A stretch of DNA of 64,000 nt, taken from positions 62,001 through 126,000 of the forward strand of contig NZ_ATWH01000006.1 of NCBI RefSeq assembly GCF_000421145.1. Reading direction: 5' to 3'. The position numbers were made by a program, and so were the translations under genes. The stretch comes from Glaciibacter superstes DSM 21135. GTDB lineage: Bacteria; Actinomycetota; Actinomycetes; Actinomycetales; Microbacteriaceae. Positions 28,250-38,701 of the stretch are shown here, in pieces. The notes under the pieces are model-generated. The model saw only the letters and a program-made list of their open reading frames with translations. It was not told where the DNA came from and did no database searches. Position 1 is the first letter of the stretch, and each line of letters opens with the position of its first letter.

Positions 28250-29242
28250 TCACACATCATCGAGGTCTGGCGGAAGGTTCGCGTCGGTGCCGGGAATGCC
28301 AAGATCTGAGGCCTTCTTGTCTGCCATCGCGAGCAGTCTCCTGATTCGTCCCGCAATGGCATCCTTCGTCATCGGCGGCTCGGCGTGGTGCCCGAGCTCG
28401 TCAAGGCTGGAATCGCGCCAGTTCAGCCTCAGCTCGCCCGCATACCGCAGGTGCTTCGGGATGTCAGGGCCGAGAATCTCCATGGCGCGCTCCACCCTGG
28501 CGCAGGCGGCAACCGCCGCCTGCGCTGAACGGCGCAGGTTGGCGTCGTCGAAGTTCACCAGGCGGTTGGCGGTGGCACGGACCTCGCGGCGCTGCCGGAG
28601 TTCCTCCCAACCGCGCACGGCATCCGTCGCTCCCATCTGTACCAGCATCGAACTGATGGCGTCGCCGTCACGAATGACAACGCGATGGACGCCGCGCACC
28701 TCCCGTGCCTTCGCAGCCACCCCGAGCCGACCTGCCGCACCGACCAGGGCCATAGCGGCCTCATTGCCAGGACAGGTGATCTCCAGTGCCGCTGAGCGAC
28801 CGGGATCGGTGAGCGTTCCGCTGGCCAGGAAGGCTCCACGCCAGACGGCCGCGATCTCCTCCTTTGAGCCGGTGGTCAGCCGGTTCGGAAGCCCCCGGAT
28901 GGGTCGGCGCCTCGCATCGAGGAGGCCCGTCTGCCTGGCGAGCGTCTCTCCCCCTTCGACCACTCGAACCAGGTAGCGACTGGAGCGGCGAGCCGCGGAT
29001 GCCGGGGTGAGCGTCTGGTCACTGCGGACGCCGTACAGCTCAGCGAGGTCTTTGCGCACGCGCCTGGCGAGTTCCGCGGTGTCGAGTTCGGATTCGATGG
29101 CGATCCGGTTCGAGATGACATGCAGGCCACCGGAGAACCGGAGGATCGTTGCCAGCTCCGCTGCGCGGACGGTCGTCTTCGCGACTTCAACGCGAGTGAG
29201 TTCGTCTTTGACGTCGATGGTCAGTGCCAATCGGGTATCCAT
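28250..29242 (-). CDS. whiA: DNA-binding/sporulation-type regulator WhiA
   Basis: 330 residues from the ATG at 29242 with AGGA 7 nt upstream; a start nine codons earlier is less likely. The N-terminal degenerate LAGLIDADG homing-endonuclease-like domain (VKDELTR..., [20 protein letters not shown]) is followed by a C-terminal helix-turn-helix with [20 protein letters not shown] and [13 protein letters not shown]. In actinobacteria WhiA acts in cell division or development; in non-sporulating members its role is less clear. It follows rapZ with a 29-nt gap. Confidence 0.95.
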   Translation of the reverse strand: MDTRLALTIDVKDELTRVEVAKTTVRAAELATILRFSGGLHVISNRIAIESELDTAELARRVRKDLAELYGVRSDQTLTPASAARRSSRYLVRVVEGGETLARQTGLLDARRRPIRGLPNRLTTGSKEEIAAVWRGAFLASGTLTDPGRSAALEITCPGNEAAMALVGAAGRLGVAAKAREVRGVHRVVIRDGDAISSMLVQMGATDAVRGWEELRQRREVRATANRLVNFDDANLRRSAQAAVAACARVERAMEILGPDIPKHLRYAGELRLNWRDSSLDELGHHAEPPMTKDAIAGRIRRLLAMADKKASDLGIPGTDANLPPDLDDV

Positions 29243-29271
29243 TCTTTCGTCCTGCCCAGTTCGGAGCATGT

Positions 29272-30147
29272 CTATTCACGCCCGAGGTCGCGGTGCTTGA
29301 TGCTGACCGCAACGCCGGGCAGGTCTCTGATGCGAGAGGCGATCTCACGCGCCATGGCCACGGAACGGTGTTTGCCTCCCGTGCAGCCTATTGCGATGGT
29401 CGCATGGCGCTTGTTCTCGCGCTGGTAGCCGGCGAGTACGGGCACCAGGGAAGCGGCGTAGGCGTCGATGAACTCGCGCGCTCCTTCCTGGGCAAGGACG
29501 AACTCACTGACTGCGCGGTCTTCGCCGGTGAAGGGGCGCAGCTCTGGAATCCAGAAGGGGTTAGGCAGGAAACGGATGTCCGCAACCATGTCGACATCCG
29601 TCGGCAGGCCGTACTTGAAGCCGAAGCTCATGACGGTCACGTGCACGCCGGGCTCGTCCTCGTCGGCGAAGGTGTCTGTGATCGTGGTGGCGAGCTGGTG
29701 GATGTTGAAGTCAGACGTGTCGATGACCACATCGCTCGACTCGCGCACTGCGCGCAATCGTCCGCGTTCGGCGGAGATTCCGTCGAGCAGCGTCCCGTCA
29801 CCCTGTAGCGGATGCGGGCGCCTCACCGACTCGAATCGCCGAACGAGAACGTCGTCGGTCGCCTCGAGGAACAGGACACGCACCTGCGTGCCGCTGCGCA
29901 ATGACTGCACGATCTCCTGGAAGTCACTGAAGAACGTTCGGCCACGGATGTCGACAACCGCAGCGATCTTCGGAAGCGTGTTTCCTGCCCGCTCCACCAG
30001 TTCGACGAGCGGCCGCAGCATCTGGGGAGGGAGATTGTCAACGACATACCAGCCCAGATCTTCCAGCGCGTTGGCGACGGTGGAGCGGCCGGCTCCGGAC
30101 ATCCCAGTGACGATCAGCATCTCTTGCTTCTCGTTGTCGGTCGTCAT
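29272..30147 (-). CDS. rapZ: RNase adapter/nucleotide-binding protein RapZ
   Basis: 291 residues. P-loop [16 protein letters not shown] (about 13-28, with Arg in place of the usual Lys), [10 protein letters not shown] and the C-terminal [17 protein letters not shown] are diagnostic of RapZ/YvcJ. Gammaproteobacterial RapZ controls amino-sugar synthesis through small RNAs; in actinobacteria the target is unknown. Neighbours are uvrC upstream and whiA downstream; yvcK, often between rapZ and whiA, is absent here. Confidence 0.93.
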   Translation of the reverse strand: MTTDNEKQEMLIVTGMSGAGRSTVANALEDLGWYVVDNLPPQMLRPLVELVERAGNTLPKIAAVVDIRGRTFFSDFQEIVQSLRSGTQVRVLFLEATDDVLVRRFESVRRPHPLQGDGTLLDGISAERGRLRAVRESSDVVIDTSDFNIHQLATTITDTFADEDEPGVHVTVMSFGFKYGLPTDVDMVADIRFLPNPFWIPELRPFTGEDRAVSEFVLAQEGAREFIDAYAASLVPVLAGYQRENKRHATIAIGCTGGKHRSVAMAREIASRIRDLPGVAVSIKHRDLGRE

Positions 30148-30208
30148 TTTCGGTTCGTGCCTTCATTCGTGGTTCGCCGGTTGTTCCAGCCTACCGAGGC
30201 TTTGCTGT

Positions 30209-32122
30209 TCAGGCGCGCAAATGCTCGTGGATGGTGACCGCGAGGCCCTCGCCGATCCCGCGAACTTCGGCGATCGACGCCGGCGTCGCCTCCTTGAGAC
30301 GAGCAACGGACCCGAAATGACGCAAGAGCACCTTCACCCTCGACGGGCCGAGACCGGGAATCTCAGCGAGCACCGTCGTGATGTCGCGCTTGCGCCTGGC
30401 GCGCTGGTGGGTGATGGCAAAACGGTGAGCCTCATCGCGAATGCGCTGGAACAGGAACAGCGCATCGCTGTTCCTGGGCAGGATTACCGGATAGTCGGAG
30501 TCTGGAAGCCAGATCTCTTCGAGTCGTTTGGCGATTCCACAGAGTGCGATCCCGGTCACCCCTGAGTCAGCGATGGCCCTGGCCGCTGCTGCGACCTGCG
30601 GCTGCCCGCCGTCGACGATGAGCAGGTTGGGGCTGTACCGGAACTTCTTCCGTTTGGCCTCCCCCTCGCTGGCGAGAACGGATGCCGGATCCTCTGCTGC
30701 CGATGATCCGGCATCCGTGGCATCCATGGCATCGTCGGTATCCGGCGACAGGTAGGCGAGCCTGCGCATGAGGGTGCGGTAGATGGAATCGGTGTCATCA
30801 GTGGATTCTGGGATGCTGAACCTGCGGTATTCGTCCTTTCGCGGCAGCCCGTCTTCAAAGACGACCATCGACGCCACAATGTTGGTTCCCGCCAGATGGG
30901 AGACGTCGTAGCATTCCATCCGCAGTGGTGCCTGTGGCATCTCGAGAGCTTCCTGGATGTCCTCCAGCGCTTTCGACCTGGCGACGAAGTCTGAGCTGCG
31001 CCGCGTCTTGTAGAGCATCAGGGCGTGGCGCGCGTTCTGCGTCGCCGTCTCAAGAAGCGCGGCCTTCTCCCCACGCCTGGCGGCAACCAGGCGCACCTTG
31101 CGATCAGCGAGGCCGCCGAGCCAGATCTCCATTGCTTCGGCATCGTCCGGGAGCTCTGGCACGATGATCTCTCGGGGCGGTCTGGCGTCCCCGTCATATG
31201 CGGTGCGCATCACCGAGTCGATGAGTTCCCCTGTCGACAGGTCGAGCTCTTTGTCGACCATCCAGCTGCGCACCCCCCTGATGCGTCCGCCGCGAACGAT
31301 GAACAGTTGCACGGCGGCGGCCAGTTCGTCTTGCTCGATACCGTAGAGGTCGATGTCGACGGTGTCTCGCAAGACCACGGCGCTCTTCTCAAGGACGGCG
31401 TTCAAAGCCACGATCTGGTCACGACGCCTGGCAGCGAGCTCGTAGTCCTGGGACGTGGCGGCAGTCTTCATCTGGGCGGTGAGAGTGTTGATGAGCGTGC
31501 GGTCCTGGCTGGCCATGAAACTCACGAACTGCGTGACGACTGCGCGATGGTCTTCGATGGTGACCTTCTGCGAGCACGGGCCGAAGCAGCGACCGATCTG
31601 GCTCGCGAAACACGGTTTCCCGCTCTGCATGGCGCGCTTGTAGTTCGCGTTGGAGCAGGTCCTGATCGGAAACGCCTTCAACATCAGGTCGATGGTCTCG
31701 TGAACGGCCCAGACCTTCGGATATGGCCCGAAATATCGAGCGCCACGGATGCCGGTTGTGCGCGTCACGAGGGCCCGCGGCGCCTCGTCAGCGAGGGTGA
31801 CCGCGAGGTACGGATAGGACTTGTCGTCCTTGAACTGCACATTGAAAGGCGGATCGAACTCGTTGATCCAGGTCCATTCGAGTTGAAGGGCCTCAACCTC
31901 TGTGCCGACCGTTGTCCACTCGACACCGGTGGCCGTGGTGACCATTCGCCTGGTTCGCTCGTGCAGGCTCGCCAGCGGCGCAAAATAGTTGCTCAGCCGC
32001 GCACGGAGATTCTTCGCCTTGCCGACGTAGAGTACCCTCCCGGTCTCGTCGCTAAAGCGGTACACCCCCGGACTGGTCGGGATCTCGCCCGCTTTCGGGC
32101 GGTAGCTCAAGGCGTCAGACAT
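30209..32122 (-). CDS. uvrC: excinuclease ABC subunit C
   Basis: 637 residues. N-terminal GIY-YIG nuclease domain [20 protein letters not shown] (about 17-36), a Cys-containing CFGPCSQK region, the UVR motif for UvrB contact near 205-240, the RNase-H-like 5' nuclease domain with [12 protein letters not shown] (about 405-416) and VDGGQPQV, and C-terminal helix-hairpin-helix repeats ([25 protein letters not shown]). It makes both incisions in nucleotide excision repair. It is clustered with uvrA and uvrB. Confidence 0.97.
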   Translation of the reverse strand: MSDALSYRPKAGEIPTSPGVYRFSDETGRVLYVGKAKNLRARLSNYFAPLASLHERTRRMVTTATGVEWTTVGTEVEALQLEWTWINEFDPPFNVQFKDDKSYPYLAVTLADEAPRALVTRTTGIRGARYFGPYPKVWAVHETIDLMLKAFPIRTCSNANYKRAMQSGKPCFASQIGRCFGPCSQKVTIEDHRAVVTQFVSFMASQDRTLINTLTAQMKTAATSQDYELAARRRDQIVALNAVLEKSAVVLRDTVDIDLYGIEQDELAAAVQLFIVRGGRIRGVRSWMVDKELDLSTGELIDSVMRTAYDGDARPPREIIVPELPDDAEAMEIWLGGLADRKVRLVAARRGEKAALLETATQNARHALMLYKTRRSSDFVARSKALEDIQEALEMPQAPLRMECYDVSHLAGTNIVASMVVFEDGLPRKDEYRRFSIPESTDDTDSIYRTLMRRLAYLSPDTDDAMDATDAGSSAAEDPASVLASEGEAKRKKFRYSPNLLIVDGGQPQVAAAARAIADSGVTGIALCGIAKRLEEIWLPDSDYPVILPRNSDALFLFQRIRDEAHRFAITHQRARRKRDITTVLAEIPGLGPSRVKVLLRHFGSVARLKEATPASIAEVRGIGEGLAVTIHEHLRA

Positions 32123-32152
32123 CGGTCTTCCAGATTAGCGTCTCGGCAGAGG

Positions 32153-32194
32153 TCAGCCAGCAGAGGTCAGCCGGCAGGGGTCAGCCGGCAGCGA
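32153..32194 (-). repeat. 14-bp tandem repeat across the uvrA stop codon
   Basis: Three units: tcagccagcagagg (32153), tcagccggcagggg (32167), tcagccggcagcga (32181). The TCA at 32181 is the complement of the uvrA TGA. The copies at 32167 and 32153 place TGA in the other two reading frames, so the tract stops translation in all three. Confidence 0.8.
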
Positions 32195-35048
32195 GAACCT
32201 CTTTGAGGAAGGTTCCCGTGTGGCTCTTCCTGACCGTTGCCAGGTGCTCCGGTGTGCCGGTCGCGAGCACCTTGCCGCCACCTGAACCACCTTCCGGTCC
32301 CAGGTCGATGACCCAGTCCGCCGACTTGATCACATCGAGGTTGTGCTCGATCACGATGACGGTGTTGCCCTTGTCGACGAGGCTGTTCAGCACCAGCAAG
32401 AGCTTCCGGACATCCTCGAAGTGCAGGCCTGTGGTGGGTTCGTCGAGAACATAGACGCTCCGGCCGTTTGAACGCCTCTGGAGTTCGGTCGCGAGCTTCA
32501 CCCGCTGCGCCTCGCCACCGGAGAGAGTGGTGGCGCTCTGGCCCAGTCGCACATACCCCAGCCCGACCTCGACCAGAGTCTTGAGATAGCGGTGGATCGC
32601 CGAGATCGGCTCAAAGAACTCGGCCGCCTCACTGATCGGCATGTCGAGCACTTCGGCGATGTTCTTGCCCTTGTAGTGGATCAACAGCGTGTCGCGGTTG
32701 TAACGGGCTCCCCCGCACACCTCGCAGGCGACATAAACGTCTGGGAGAAAGTTCATCTCGATCTTGATGGTGCCGTCACCTGAGCAGGCCTCACAGCGGC
32801 CGCCCTTGACGTTGAAACTGAAGCGGCCAGGCAGATATCCGCGCGCTTTCGCCTCCATCGTCTCGGAGAACAGGGTGCGAATGCGGTCGAAGACCCCGGT
32901 GTAAGTCGCGGGGTTGGAGCGCGGTGTACGACCGATCGGTGCCTGGTCGACGTGGATGACCTTGTCGAGGTGATCGAGCCCGGTGACCCTGGTGTGCTTG
33001 CCAGGGAGCTTTCGCGCACCGTTCAGCCGGTTGGCGAGCACGCGGTACAGAATGTCGTTGACCAGAGACGACTTTCCGGAGCCGCTGACACCCGTGACCG
33101 CTGTGAAGGTGCCGAGGGGAAAACTGACAGAAACCTTCTTGAGATTGTTCGCCTGCGCGCCGGTCACGGTGATCTCCCGCTCAGGGTCGATCGGACGGCG
33201 CGTGCTGGGGGTGGCGATCGACTTTCGTCCTGAGAGATAGTCGCCGGTGAGCGACTTCTTGTTCTGCACGAGGTCTGCGTATGAGCCCGAGTGCACAACG
33301 CGTCCGCCGTTGACACCGGCGCCAGGGCCGATGTCGACTATCCAGTCGGCCGTGCGAATGGTGTCTTCGTCGTGTTCGACGACGATGAGCGTGTTTCCGA
33401 GGTCCTTGAGGGCGACCAGGGTTTCGATCAGACGGCGGTTGTCGCGCTGGTGAAGGCCGATGCTCGGTTCGTCGAGCACATAGAGAACACCGGTGAGGCC
33501 GGATCCAATCTGCGTAGCCAGACGGATGCGCTGGGCCTCACCGCCGGAGAGTGACGCGGCGGCCCGTGACAGGTTGAGGTAGTTCAGTCCCACCTTGAGC
33601 AGGAAGTCGAGGCGAACTTTGATCTCACGCAACACCTGCGCGGCAATCGCCTGTTCGCGCTCCGTGAGCTCGAGCTTGTCCATGAATCCCCTGGCGTCTG
33701 TGAGGCTGAGCTCACAGACATCCGCGATGCTCACGTCGTGGATAAGGACGGCAAGGACCTCCGGCTTCAGCCGCTTTCCGTCGCACACCGGGCACGGAAC
33801 TTCGCGGAGGTATTCGCCCCAGCGTTGCCGCTGCGTGTCACTCTCTGCCTGCAGGTACTGGCGCTCGATGTACGGGACAACGCCCTCGAACCCGGAGGTA
33901 TAGCTCATCTCGCGCCCGTAGCGATTCTTCCACTTCACCCTGACCTCGAAGTTGTCACCCCGGAGGACCGCGTTCTGCACGTCGTCACTGAGCTCTCCCC
34001 ATGGAGTGGCCAGGGAGAAGTCCAGGTCGCGCGCGAGGCCCTCGAGGAGCTTCTCGTAATACTGAAACAGTCCCTTGCCCTGGGTCGTCCACGGCAGAAC
34101 AACCCCTTCCGCGATGCTGAGGTCAGGGTCGCCAAGGAGAAGATCCTGATCGACCGACATACGGGTACCGAGCCCGGAGCACTCAGGGCACGCACCGAAC
34201 GGTGCATTGAACGAAAAGGTCCGCGGCTCGATCTCAGTGAGCTGCACCGGGTGATTGTTCGGGCACGACAGCTTCTCGGAGTAGCTCTGCCAGGCCTCTT
34301 CGCCCTCCTGATCGACAAAGTTGATGTTGACCAGACCATCGGTGAGCTTGAGGGATGTCTCCAGAGAGTCGGTCAGACGGCTGAGGATTTCAGGAGCGGC
34401 GACCAGCCTGTCGACGACAACCGAGATGTCGTGCTTGACTTGCTTCTTCAGCGTTGGCGGTTCATTCAGTTGGATCTGGGCGCCGTCGACGATGGCCCGG
34501 GAGTACCCGCTGGCCGCAAGCTCCTTGAAGAGATCGACAAATTCGCCCTTCTTCTGCGAGATCACGGGACTGACGATCTGGTACCTGGTGCCGGCCTCGA
34601 GTTCCATCAGCTGGTCGGCGATCTGCTGCACCGTCTGGGACTGGATGATCTCACCACACACTGCGCAGTGTGGGACTCCGATACGAGCCCAGAGCAGGCG
34701 CATGTAGTCGTAGATCTCGGTGATGGTGCCAACGGTTGACCGGGGGTTACGGTTGGTTGACTTCTGGTCGATGGAGACCGCTGGGCTCAGACCCTCGATG
34801 AAGTCGACATCGGGGCGATCGACCTGGCCGAGAAACTGCCTGGCGTAGGCAGACAGCGATTCAACGTAGCGGCGCTGACCCTCGGCGAAGATCGTGTCGA
34901 ACGCGAGCGACGATTTGCCTGACCCCGAGAGACCCGTAAAGACCACGAGGGAATCTCGAGGAATTTCGAGGTCGACGTTGTGCAGATTATGTACGCGAGC
35001 GCCGCGGACGCTGAGCTTGGACCCGGACTCTACCTTCGAAACTGACAC
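32181..35048 (-). CDS. uvrA: excinuclease ABC subunit A
   Basis: 955 residues. Two ABC modules: [16 protein letters not shown] (about 39-54) and [15 protein letters not shown] (about 655-669), signatures [13 protein letters not shown] and [13 protein letters not shown], and zinc clusters [12 protein letters not shown] and [16 protein letters not shown]...[10 protein letters not shown]. UvrA scans DNA for damage with UvrB. GTG start at 35048. It follows uvrB with about 97 nt between. Confidence 0.97.
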   Translation of the reverse strand: MSVSKVESGSKLSVRGARVHNLHNVDLEIPRDSLVVFTGLSGSGKSSLAFDTIFAEGQRRYVESLSAYARQFLGQVDRPDVDFIEGLSPAVSIDQKSTNRNPRSTVGTITEIYDYMRLLWARIGVPHCAVCGEIIQSQTVQQIADQLMELEAGTRYQIVSPVISQKKGEFVDLFKELAASGYSRAIVDGAQIQLNEPPTLKKQVKHDISVVVDRLVAAPEILSRLTDSLETSLKLTDGLVNINFVDQEGEEAWQSYSEKLSCPNNHPVQLTEIEPRTFSFNAPFGACPECSGLGTRMSVDQDLLLGDPDLSIAEGVVLPWTTQGKGLFQYYEKLLEGLARDLDFSLATPWGELSDDVQNAVLRGDNFEVRVKWKNRYGREMSYTSGFEGVVPYIERQYLQAESDTQRQRWGEYLREVPCPVCDGKRLKPEVLAVLIHDVSIADVCELSLTDARGFMDKLELTEREQAIAAQVLREIKVRLDFLLKVGLNYLNLSRAAASLSGGEAQRIRLATQIGSGLTGVLYVLDEPSIGLHQRDNRRLIETLVALKDLGNTLIVVEHDEDTIRTADWIVDIGPGAGVNGGRVVHSGSYADLVQNKKSLTGDYLSGRKSIATPSTRRPIDPEREITVTGAQANNLKKVSVSFPLGTFTAVTGVSGSGKSSLVNDILYRVLANRLNGARKLPGKHTRVTGLDHLDKVIHVDQAPIGRTPRSNPATYTGVFDRIRTLFSETMEAKARGYLPGRFSFNVKGGRCEACSGDGTIKIEMNFLPDVYVACEVCGGARYNRDTLLIHYKGKNIAEVLDMPISEAAEFFEPISAIHRYLKTLVEVGLGYVRLGQSATTLSGGEAQRVKLATELQRRSNGRSVYVLDEPTTGLHFEDVRKLLLVLNSLVDKGNTVIVIEHNLDVIKSADWVIDLGPEGGSGGGKVLATGTPEHLATVRKSHTGTFLKEVLAAG

Positions 35049-35145
35049 TAGTCGAGTCTAATGAATAGTTGCGACACTACGGACCGTCGACACACGCTCT
35101 CAGCGAACATGTGTTCGAAAATGTCGGCGCCGGCCGGGAACGAGA

Positions 35146-37212
35146 CTAGTTCAGGTGCCCGGCGCGCTCCATGTTGCGCAGTTCGCGCTTCAATTCGGAG
35201 ACTTCGTCGCGAAGGCGCGCGGCAAGCTCGAACTTGAGCTCCCCCGCCGCCTCCAGCATCTGCGAGTTGAGGTCGGCAATGATCGATTCCAGATCGTTCG
35301 CCCCGTTGGCGGCCAGGCCCTCCCTGCGCAAGTTGGGCGTCGGGCTCTTCTTGCGAGCATCCCGGCCGGCGAGGAGTTCGGCCGTGTCGGCTCCTTCGCG
35401 CGCCAGTACCTCGGTGATGTCTGCGATCCGCTTGCGGAGTGGCGTGGGGTCGATCCCGTTCAGTGTGTTGTACTCGACCTGCTTCTCTCGCCGCCTGGTC
35501 GTCTCTTCGATCGCCAGTGCCATCGACGGGGTCAGTCGGTCGGCGTACATGTGCACTTGCCCCGACACGTTTCTGGCGGCTCGGCCGATGGTCTGGATCA
35601 GCGATGTCGCCGAGCGCAGGAACCCTTCCTTGTCTGCGTCGAGAATGGCGACCAGTGATACTTCGGGAAGGTCGAGTCCTTCACGGAGAAGGTTGATGCC
35701 GACCAGTACGTCATAGATGCCGGCCCGAAGCTCGGTGAGCAGTTCTACTCTTCGCAGCGTGTCGACGTCGGAGTGCAGGTAACGCACCCGAACCCCGGCT
35801 TCCGTGAAGAAGTCGGTGAGTTCCTCCGCCATCTTCTTTGTGAGGGTCGTCACCAGCACGCGTTCATTGCGCTCGGTGCGCTTCCTGATCTCCTCGAGGA
35901 GGTCGTCGATCTGGCCTTCGGTCGGCTTGACCACGATCTCGGGGTCGATGAGGCCGGTCGGGCGGATGATCTGCTCGACAACGCCGTCGGCGATGCCCAT
36001 CTCGTACTTGCCCGGAGTCGCAGAGAGGTAAACGGTCTGCCCGACCCTGTCCTTGAACTCACCGAACTTCAGCGGGCGATTGTCGAGCGCGCTCGGCAGG
36101 CGGAAGCCGTGCTCAACCAGGGTGCGCTTCCGTGAGGAATCGCCTTCGTACATGGCGCCGATCTGCGGCACGGTCGCGTGCGATTCGTCGATGACCATCA
36201 GAAAATCGTCTGGGAAATAGTCGAGGAGGCAGTGCGGCGCCTCACCGGCATTTCTGCCGTCGATGTGGCGCGAGTAGTTCTCGATGCCGGAGCAGAAGCC
36301 GATCTGTTCCATCATCTCGAGGTCAAAGGTGGTGCGCATGCGCAGGCGCTGGGCTTCGAGGAGCTTACCCTCGCGTTCCAACTGACCGAGTCGCTCCGCG
36401 AGTTCCTCCTGGATGGTGCCGATCGCGCGATGCATCACATCGGTGCTCGCCACGTAGTGCGACCCGGGAAACACCGAGACGGCTTCGAGTTTGCGCACGA
36501 TGTCGCCGGTGAGCGGATGCAGGCTGTACAGCCCCTCGATCTCGTCGCCGAACATCTCAATGCGAATTGCGAGTTCTTCATACACGGGAATGATCTCGAT
36601 GGTGTCACCACGCACCCGAAAATTGCCGCGGGAGAAGTCAACGTCGTTGCGCTGGTACTGCATCGAGACGAATTTTCGGATGAGCCAGTCCCGATCGATC
36701 TTCTGGCCGACCTGCAACGCCATCATCGCTTCGAGGTAGCCCTCCGGCGTGCCGAGGCCGTAGATGCAAGACACGGTGGACACCACGATGACATCTCGGC
36801 GACTGAGAAGGGAGTTGGTGGTCGAGTGACGCAGTCGTTCCACCTCGGCGTTGATCGACGAGTCCTTCTCGATGAAGGTGTCGGTCTGTGGCACGTACGC
36901 TTCCGGCTGGTAGTAGTCGTAGTAGGAGACGAAATACTCCACCGCGTTGTTCGGCATGAGCTCACGGAACTCGTTCGCCAGCTGAGCCGCGAGAGTCTTG
37001 TTGTGCGCGAGCACGAGAGTAGGACGTTGCACGGCCTCGATGAGCCACGCCGTCGTCGCCGACTTGCCTGTTCCGGTTGCACCCAGCAGCACCACATCGG
37101 TTTCGCCCGCGTTGATTCGGCCGGCAAGGTCGGCGATCGCCGCCGGCTGATCGCCACTCGGGGTGTACTCACTCACAACCTCAAACGGGTGGACGGAACG
37201 CGTTGCTTGCAT
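35146..37212 (-). CDS. uvrB: excinuclease ABC subunit B
   Basis: 688 residues, full length. Helicase motif [17 protein letters not shown] (about 38-53), beta-hairpin [20 protein letters not shown], motif [14 protein letters not shown], motif [11 protein letters not shown] and the C-terminal UVR domain ([20 protein letters not shown]...). It is the damage-verification helicase of nucleotide excision repair. The coaE stop-to-uvrB spacing is 9 nt, so the two are probably one transcript. Confidence 0.97.
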   Translation of the reverse strand: MQATRSVHPFEVVSEYTPSGDQPAAIADLAGRINAGETDVVLLGATGTGKSATTAWLIEAVQRPTLVLAHNKTLAAQLANEFRELMPNNAVEYFVSYYDYYQPEAYVPQTDTFIEKDSSINAEVERLRHSTTNSLLSRRDVIVVSTVSCIYGLGTPEGYLEAMMALQVGQKIDRDWLIRKFVSMQYQRNDVDFSRGNFRVRGDTIEIIPVYEELAIRIEMFGDEIEGLYSLHPLTGDIVRKLEAVSVFPGSHYVASTDVMHRAIGTIQEELAERLGQLEREGKLLEAQRLRMRTTFDLEMMEQIGFCSGIENYSRHIDGRNAGEAPHCLLDYFPDDFLMVIDESHATVPQIGAMYEGDSSRKRTLVEHGFRLPSALDNRPLKFGEFKDRVGQTVYLSATPGKYEMGIADGVVEQIIRPTGLIDPEIVVKPTEGQIDDLLEEIRKRTERNERVLVTTLTKKMAEELTDFFTEAGVRVRYLHSDVDTLRRVELLTELRAGIYDVLVGINLLREGLDLPEVSLVAILDADKEGFLRSATSLIQTIGRAARNVSGQVHMYADRLTPSMALAIEETTRRREKQVEYNTLNGIDPTPLRKRIADITEVLAREGADTAELLAGRDARKKSPTPNLRREGLAANGANDLESIIADLNSQMLEAAGELKFELAARLRDEVSELKRELRNMERAGHLN

Positions 37213-37221
37213 GTCTCCAGT

Positions 37222-37869
37222 CTAAAGAGACCCACTGACACTCGGTCGCCCGGCCTCGGTGACCACCCGCTGGAACAGTTCATCGACCTGTCGTTCGGTC
37301 GCCTCCATCGTCCCGTCGGTATCGATGACGACATCGGCGACGGCCAGCCGTTCCTCGTCTGCTGCCTGGGCACGGATGCGGCGCACGGCATCCTCTTCAC
37401 TCATCCCGCGCAGGCTGGTCATCCGGCGGATCCTGGTCGCTTCACTGGCGTGGACGACGACGATGAGGTCGTAGTCCAGTGTCCCCGTCGCTTCGACGAG
37501 CAGCGGAACATCGTAGACGACGATTGCATGCGGGTCTGATGAAGCGGCATCCTGCAACAGGGCCGCCGTGCGTTCCTTGACCGCGGGGTGCACGATTGCA
37601 TTGAGCCTGGCCAGGGCATCCGAATCGCCGAAGACCTTCGCTCCGAGGGCGGCACGATCCAGGGAGCCGTCCTCCCTGATCACCGCTTCACCGAATTCAC
37701 GGCGCACGGTCTCGAGCGCCGGCATGCCCGGTTCGACGACCTCGCGGGCGAGCCTGTCGGCGTCGATGTGCACCGCGCCGCGCGCGGCGAGTCGCTTGGC
37801 CACGGTGCTCTTCCCCGAGGCGATCCCCCCGGTCAATCCGATCAAATACACGCCGTCAACTCTATCCAC
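37222..37869 (-). CDS. coaE: dephospho-CoA kinase
   Basis: 215 residues from a GTG at 37869; a GTG at 37851 would give the more family-like start VYLIGLTGGIASGKST and 209 residues, and neither has a strong ribosome site. P-loop GLTGGIASGKSTVAK is at about 12-26, with VHIDADRLAREVVEPG and DVPLLVEATG following. It phosphorylates dephospho-CoA, the last step of CoA synthesis. It lies directly upstream of uvrB. Confidence 0.94.
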   Translation of the reverse strand: MDRVDGVYLIGLTGGIASGKSTVAKRLAARGAVHIDADRLAREVVEPGMPALETVRREFGEAVIREDGSLDRAALGAKVFGDSDALARLNAIVHPAVKERTAALLQDAASSDPHAIVVYDVPLLVEATGTLDYDLIVVVHASEATRIRRMTSLRGMSEEDAVRRIRAQAADEERLAVADVVIDTDGTMEATERQVDELFQRVVTEAGRPSVSGSL

Positions 37870-37964
37870 ACCGAATCACCGCCTCCACGCCGGGTGGCCA
37901 TATTCATGCCAGACTCGTCGGCAGCAGCGCAGAGCCGAGCGGCTGCAGGAGCGGAGGCTGACCA

Positions 37965-38606
37965 GTGGAATTCCTGACCGGTGCCGGGCTTGCCGTTTCG
38001 GCCGGACTGAATGCGTATATCCCTCTGCTGCTTCTCGGTCTCACCGCACGGTTCACCGATATCGTTTCGCTCCCGGCCGGGTGGGCCTGGCTCGAGAACG
38101 GGTGGGTACTCCTCGTGCTCGGCGTTCTGCTGGTGATCGAGTTCTTCGCAGACAAGATTCCTGGACTCGACTCCGTCAACGACATCGTGCACACCGTCGT
38201 GCGGCCGGCCGCCGGTGGGCTGGCATTCGGCTCTGGGTCCACCGCCAGCACCGTTGCCGTCACAGACCCTGCGGCATTCTTCAGCTCGAACCAGTGGGTG
38301 CCGATTGTCGTCGGCGCCGTCATCGCCCTCGCTGTACACCTGGCCAAGATGACCGCGCGGCCGGTCATCAACGTGGCGACCCTCGGTGTCGGCGCTCCTG
38401 TCGCCAGTGCGATTGAAGATGCGGGCAGCATCGTCGTCTCGGTACTGGCTATCGTCGTGCCGATTCTGGCCATGCTCGCCATCGCCGTCGGGATTTTCTT
38501 CGTCGTCCGACTGGTTCGGAGGTTCCGGCGTCGTGCGCGCCCGGCGACAGACGCTTCCAGCCCCCCTAGCCCCGGCTCGATGCCGCAGCCGCCTCGGTCT
38601 GCATAA
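37965..38606 (+). CDS. DUF4126 family integral membrane protein
   Basis: 213 residues with about five hydrophobic spans and a basic, Pro/Ser-rich tail. The DUF4126-like strings TGAGLAVSAGLNAYIPLL and PGLDSVNDIVHTVVRPAAG are clear. The start is a GTG at 37965 with GGAGG 7 nt upstream. Function is unknown. It stands alone between divergent coaE and convergent rpsA. Confidence 0.85.
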   Translation: MEFLTGAGLAVSAGLNAYIPLLLLGLTARFTDIVSLPAGWAWLENGWVLLVLGVLLVIEFFADKIPGLDSVNDIVHTVVRPAAGGLAFGSGSTASTVAVTDPAAFFSSNQWVPIVVGAVIALAVHLAKMTARPVINVATLGVGAPVASAIEDAGSIVVSVLAIVVPILAMLAIAVGIFFVVRLVRRFRRRARPATDASSPPSPGSMPQPPRSA

Positions 38607-38646
38607 CGCGGGCAGCATCCGGTCGGAGCGGACTAGCGTACACACG

Positions 38647-38681
38647 CTGAAGGCCGGACCCACGTGGGATCCGGCCTTCAG
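38647..38681. terminator. bidirectional terminator between DUF4126 gene and rpsA
   Basis: Perfect 12-bp stem ctgaaggccgga (38647-38658) / tccggccttcag (38670-38681) with an 11-nt loop. On the plus strand it is followed by a T/G-rich stretch (tgttgtgtgctg...), and on the minus strand it begins 20 nt after the rpsA stop. It probably ends both convergent genes. Confidence 0.75.
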
Positions 38682-38701
38682 TGTTGTGTGCTGCTGTGTT
38701 A

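Noticed and set aside
36178-37539. 453-residue open frame antisense to uvrB and coaE
   Set aside because: Shadow of two well-supported genes; the translation is low-complexity and His/Arg-rich.
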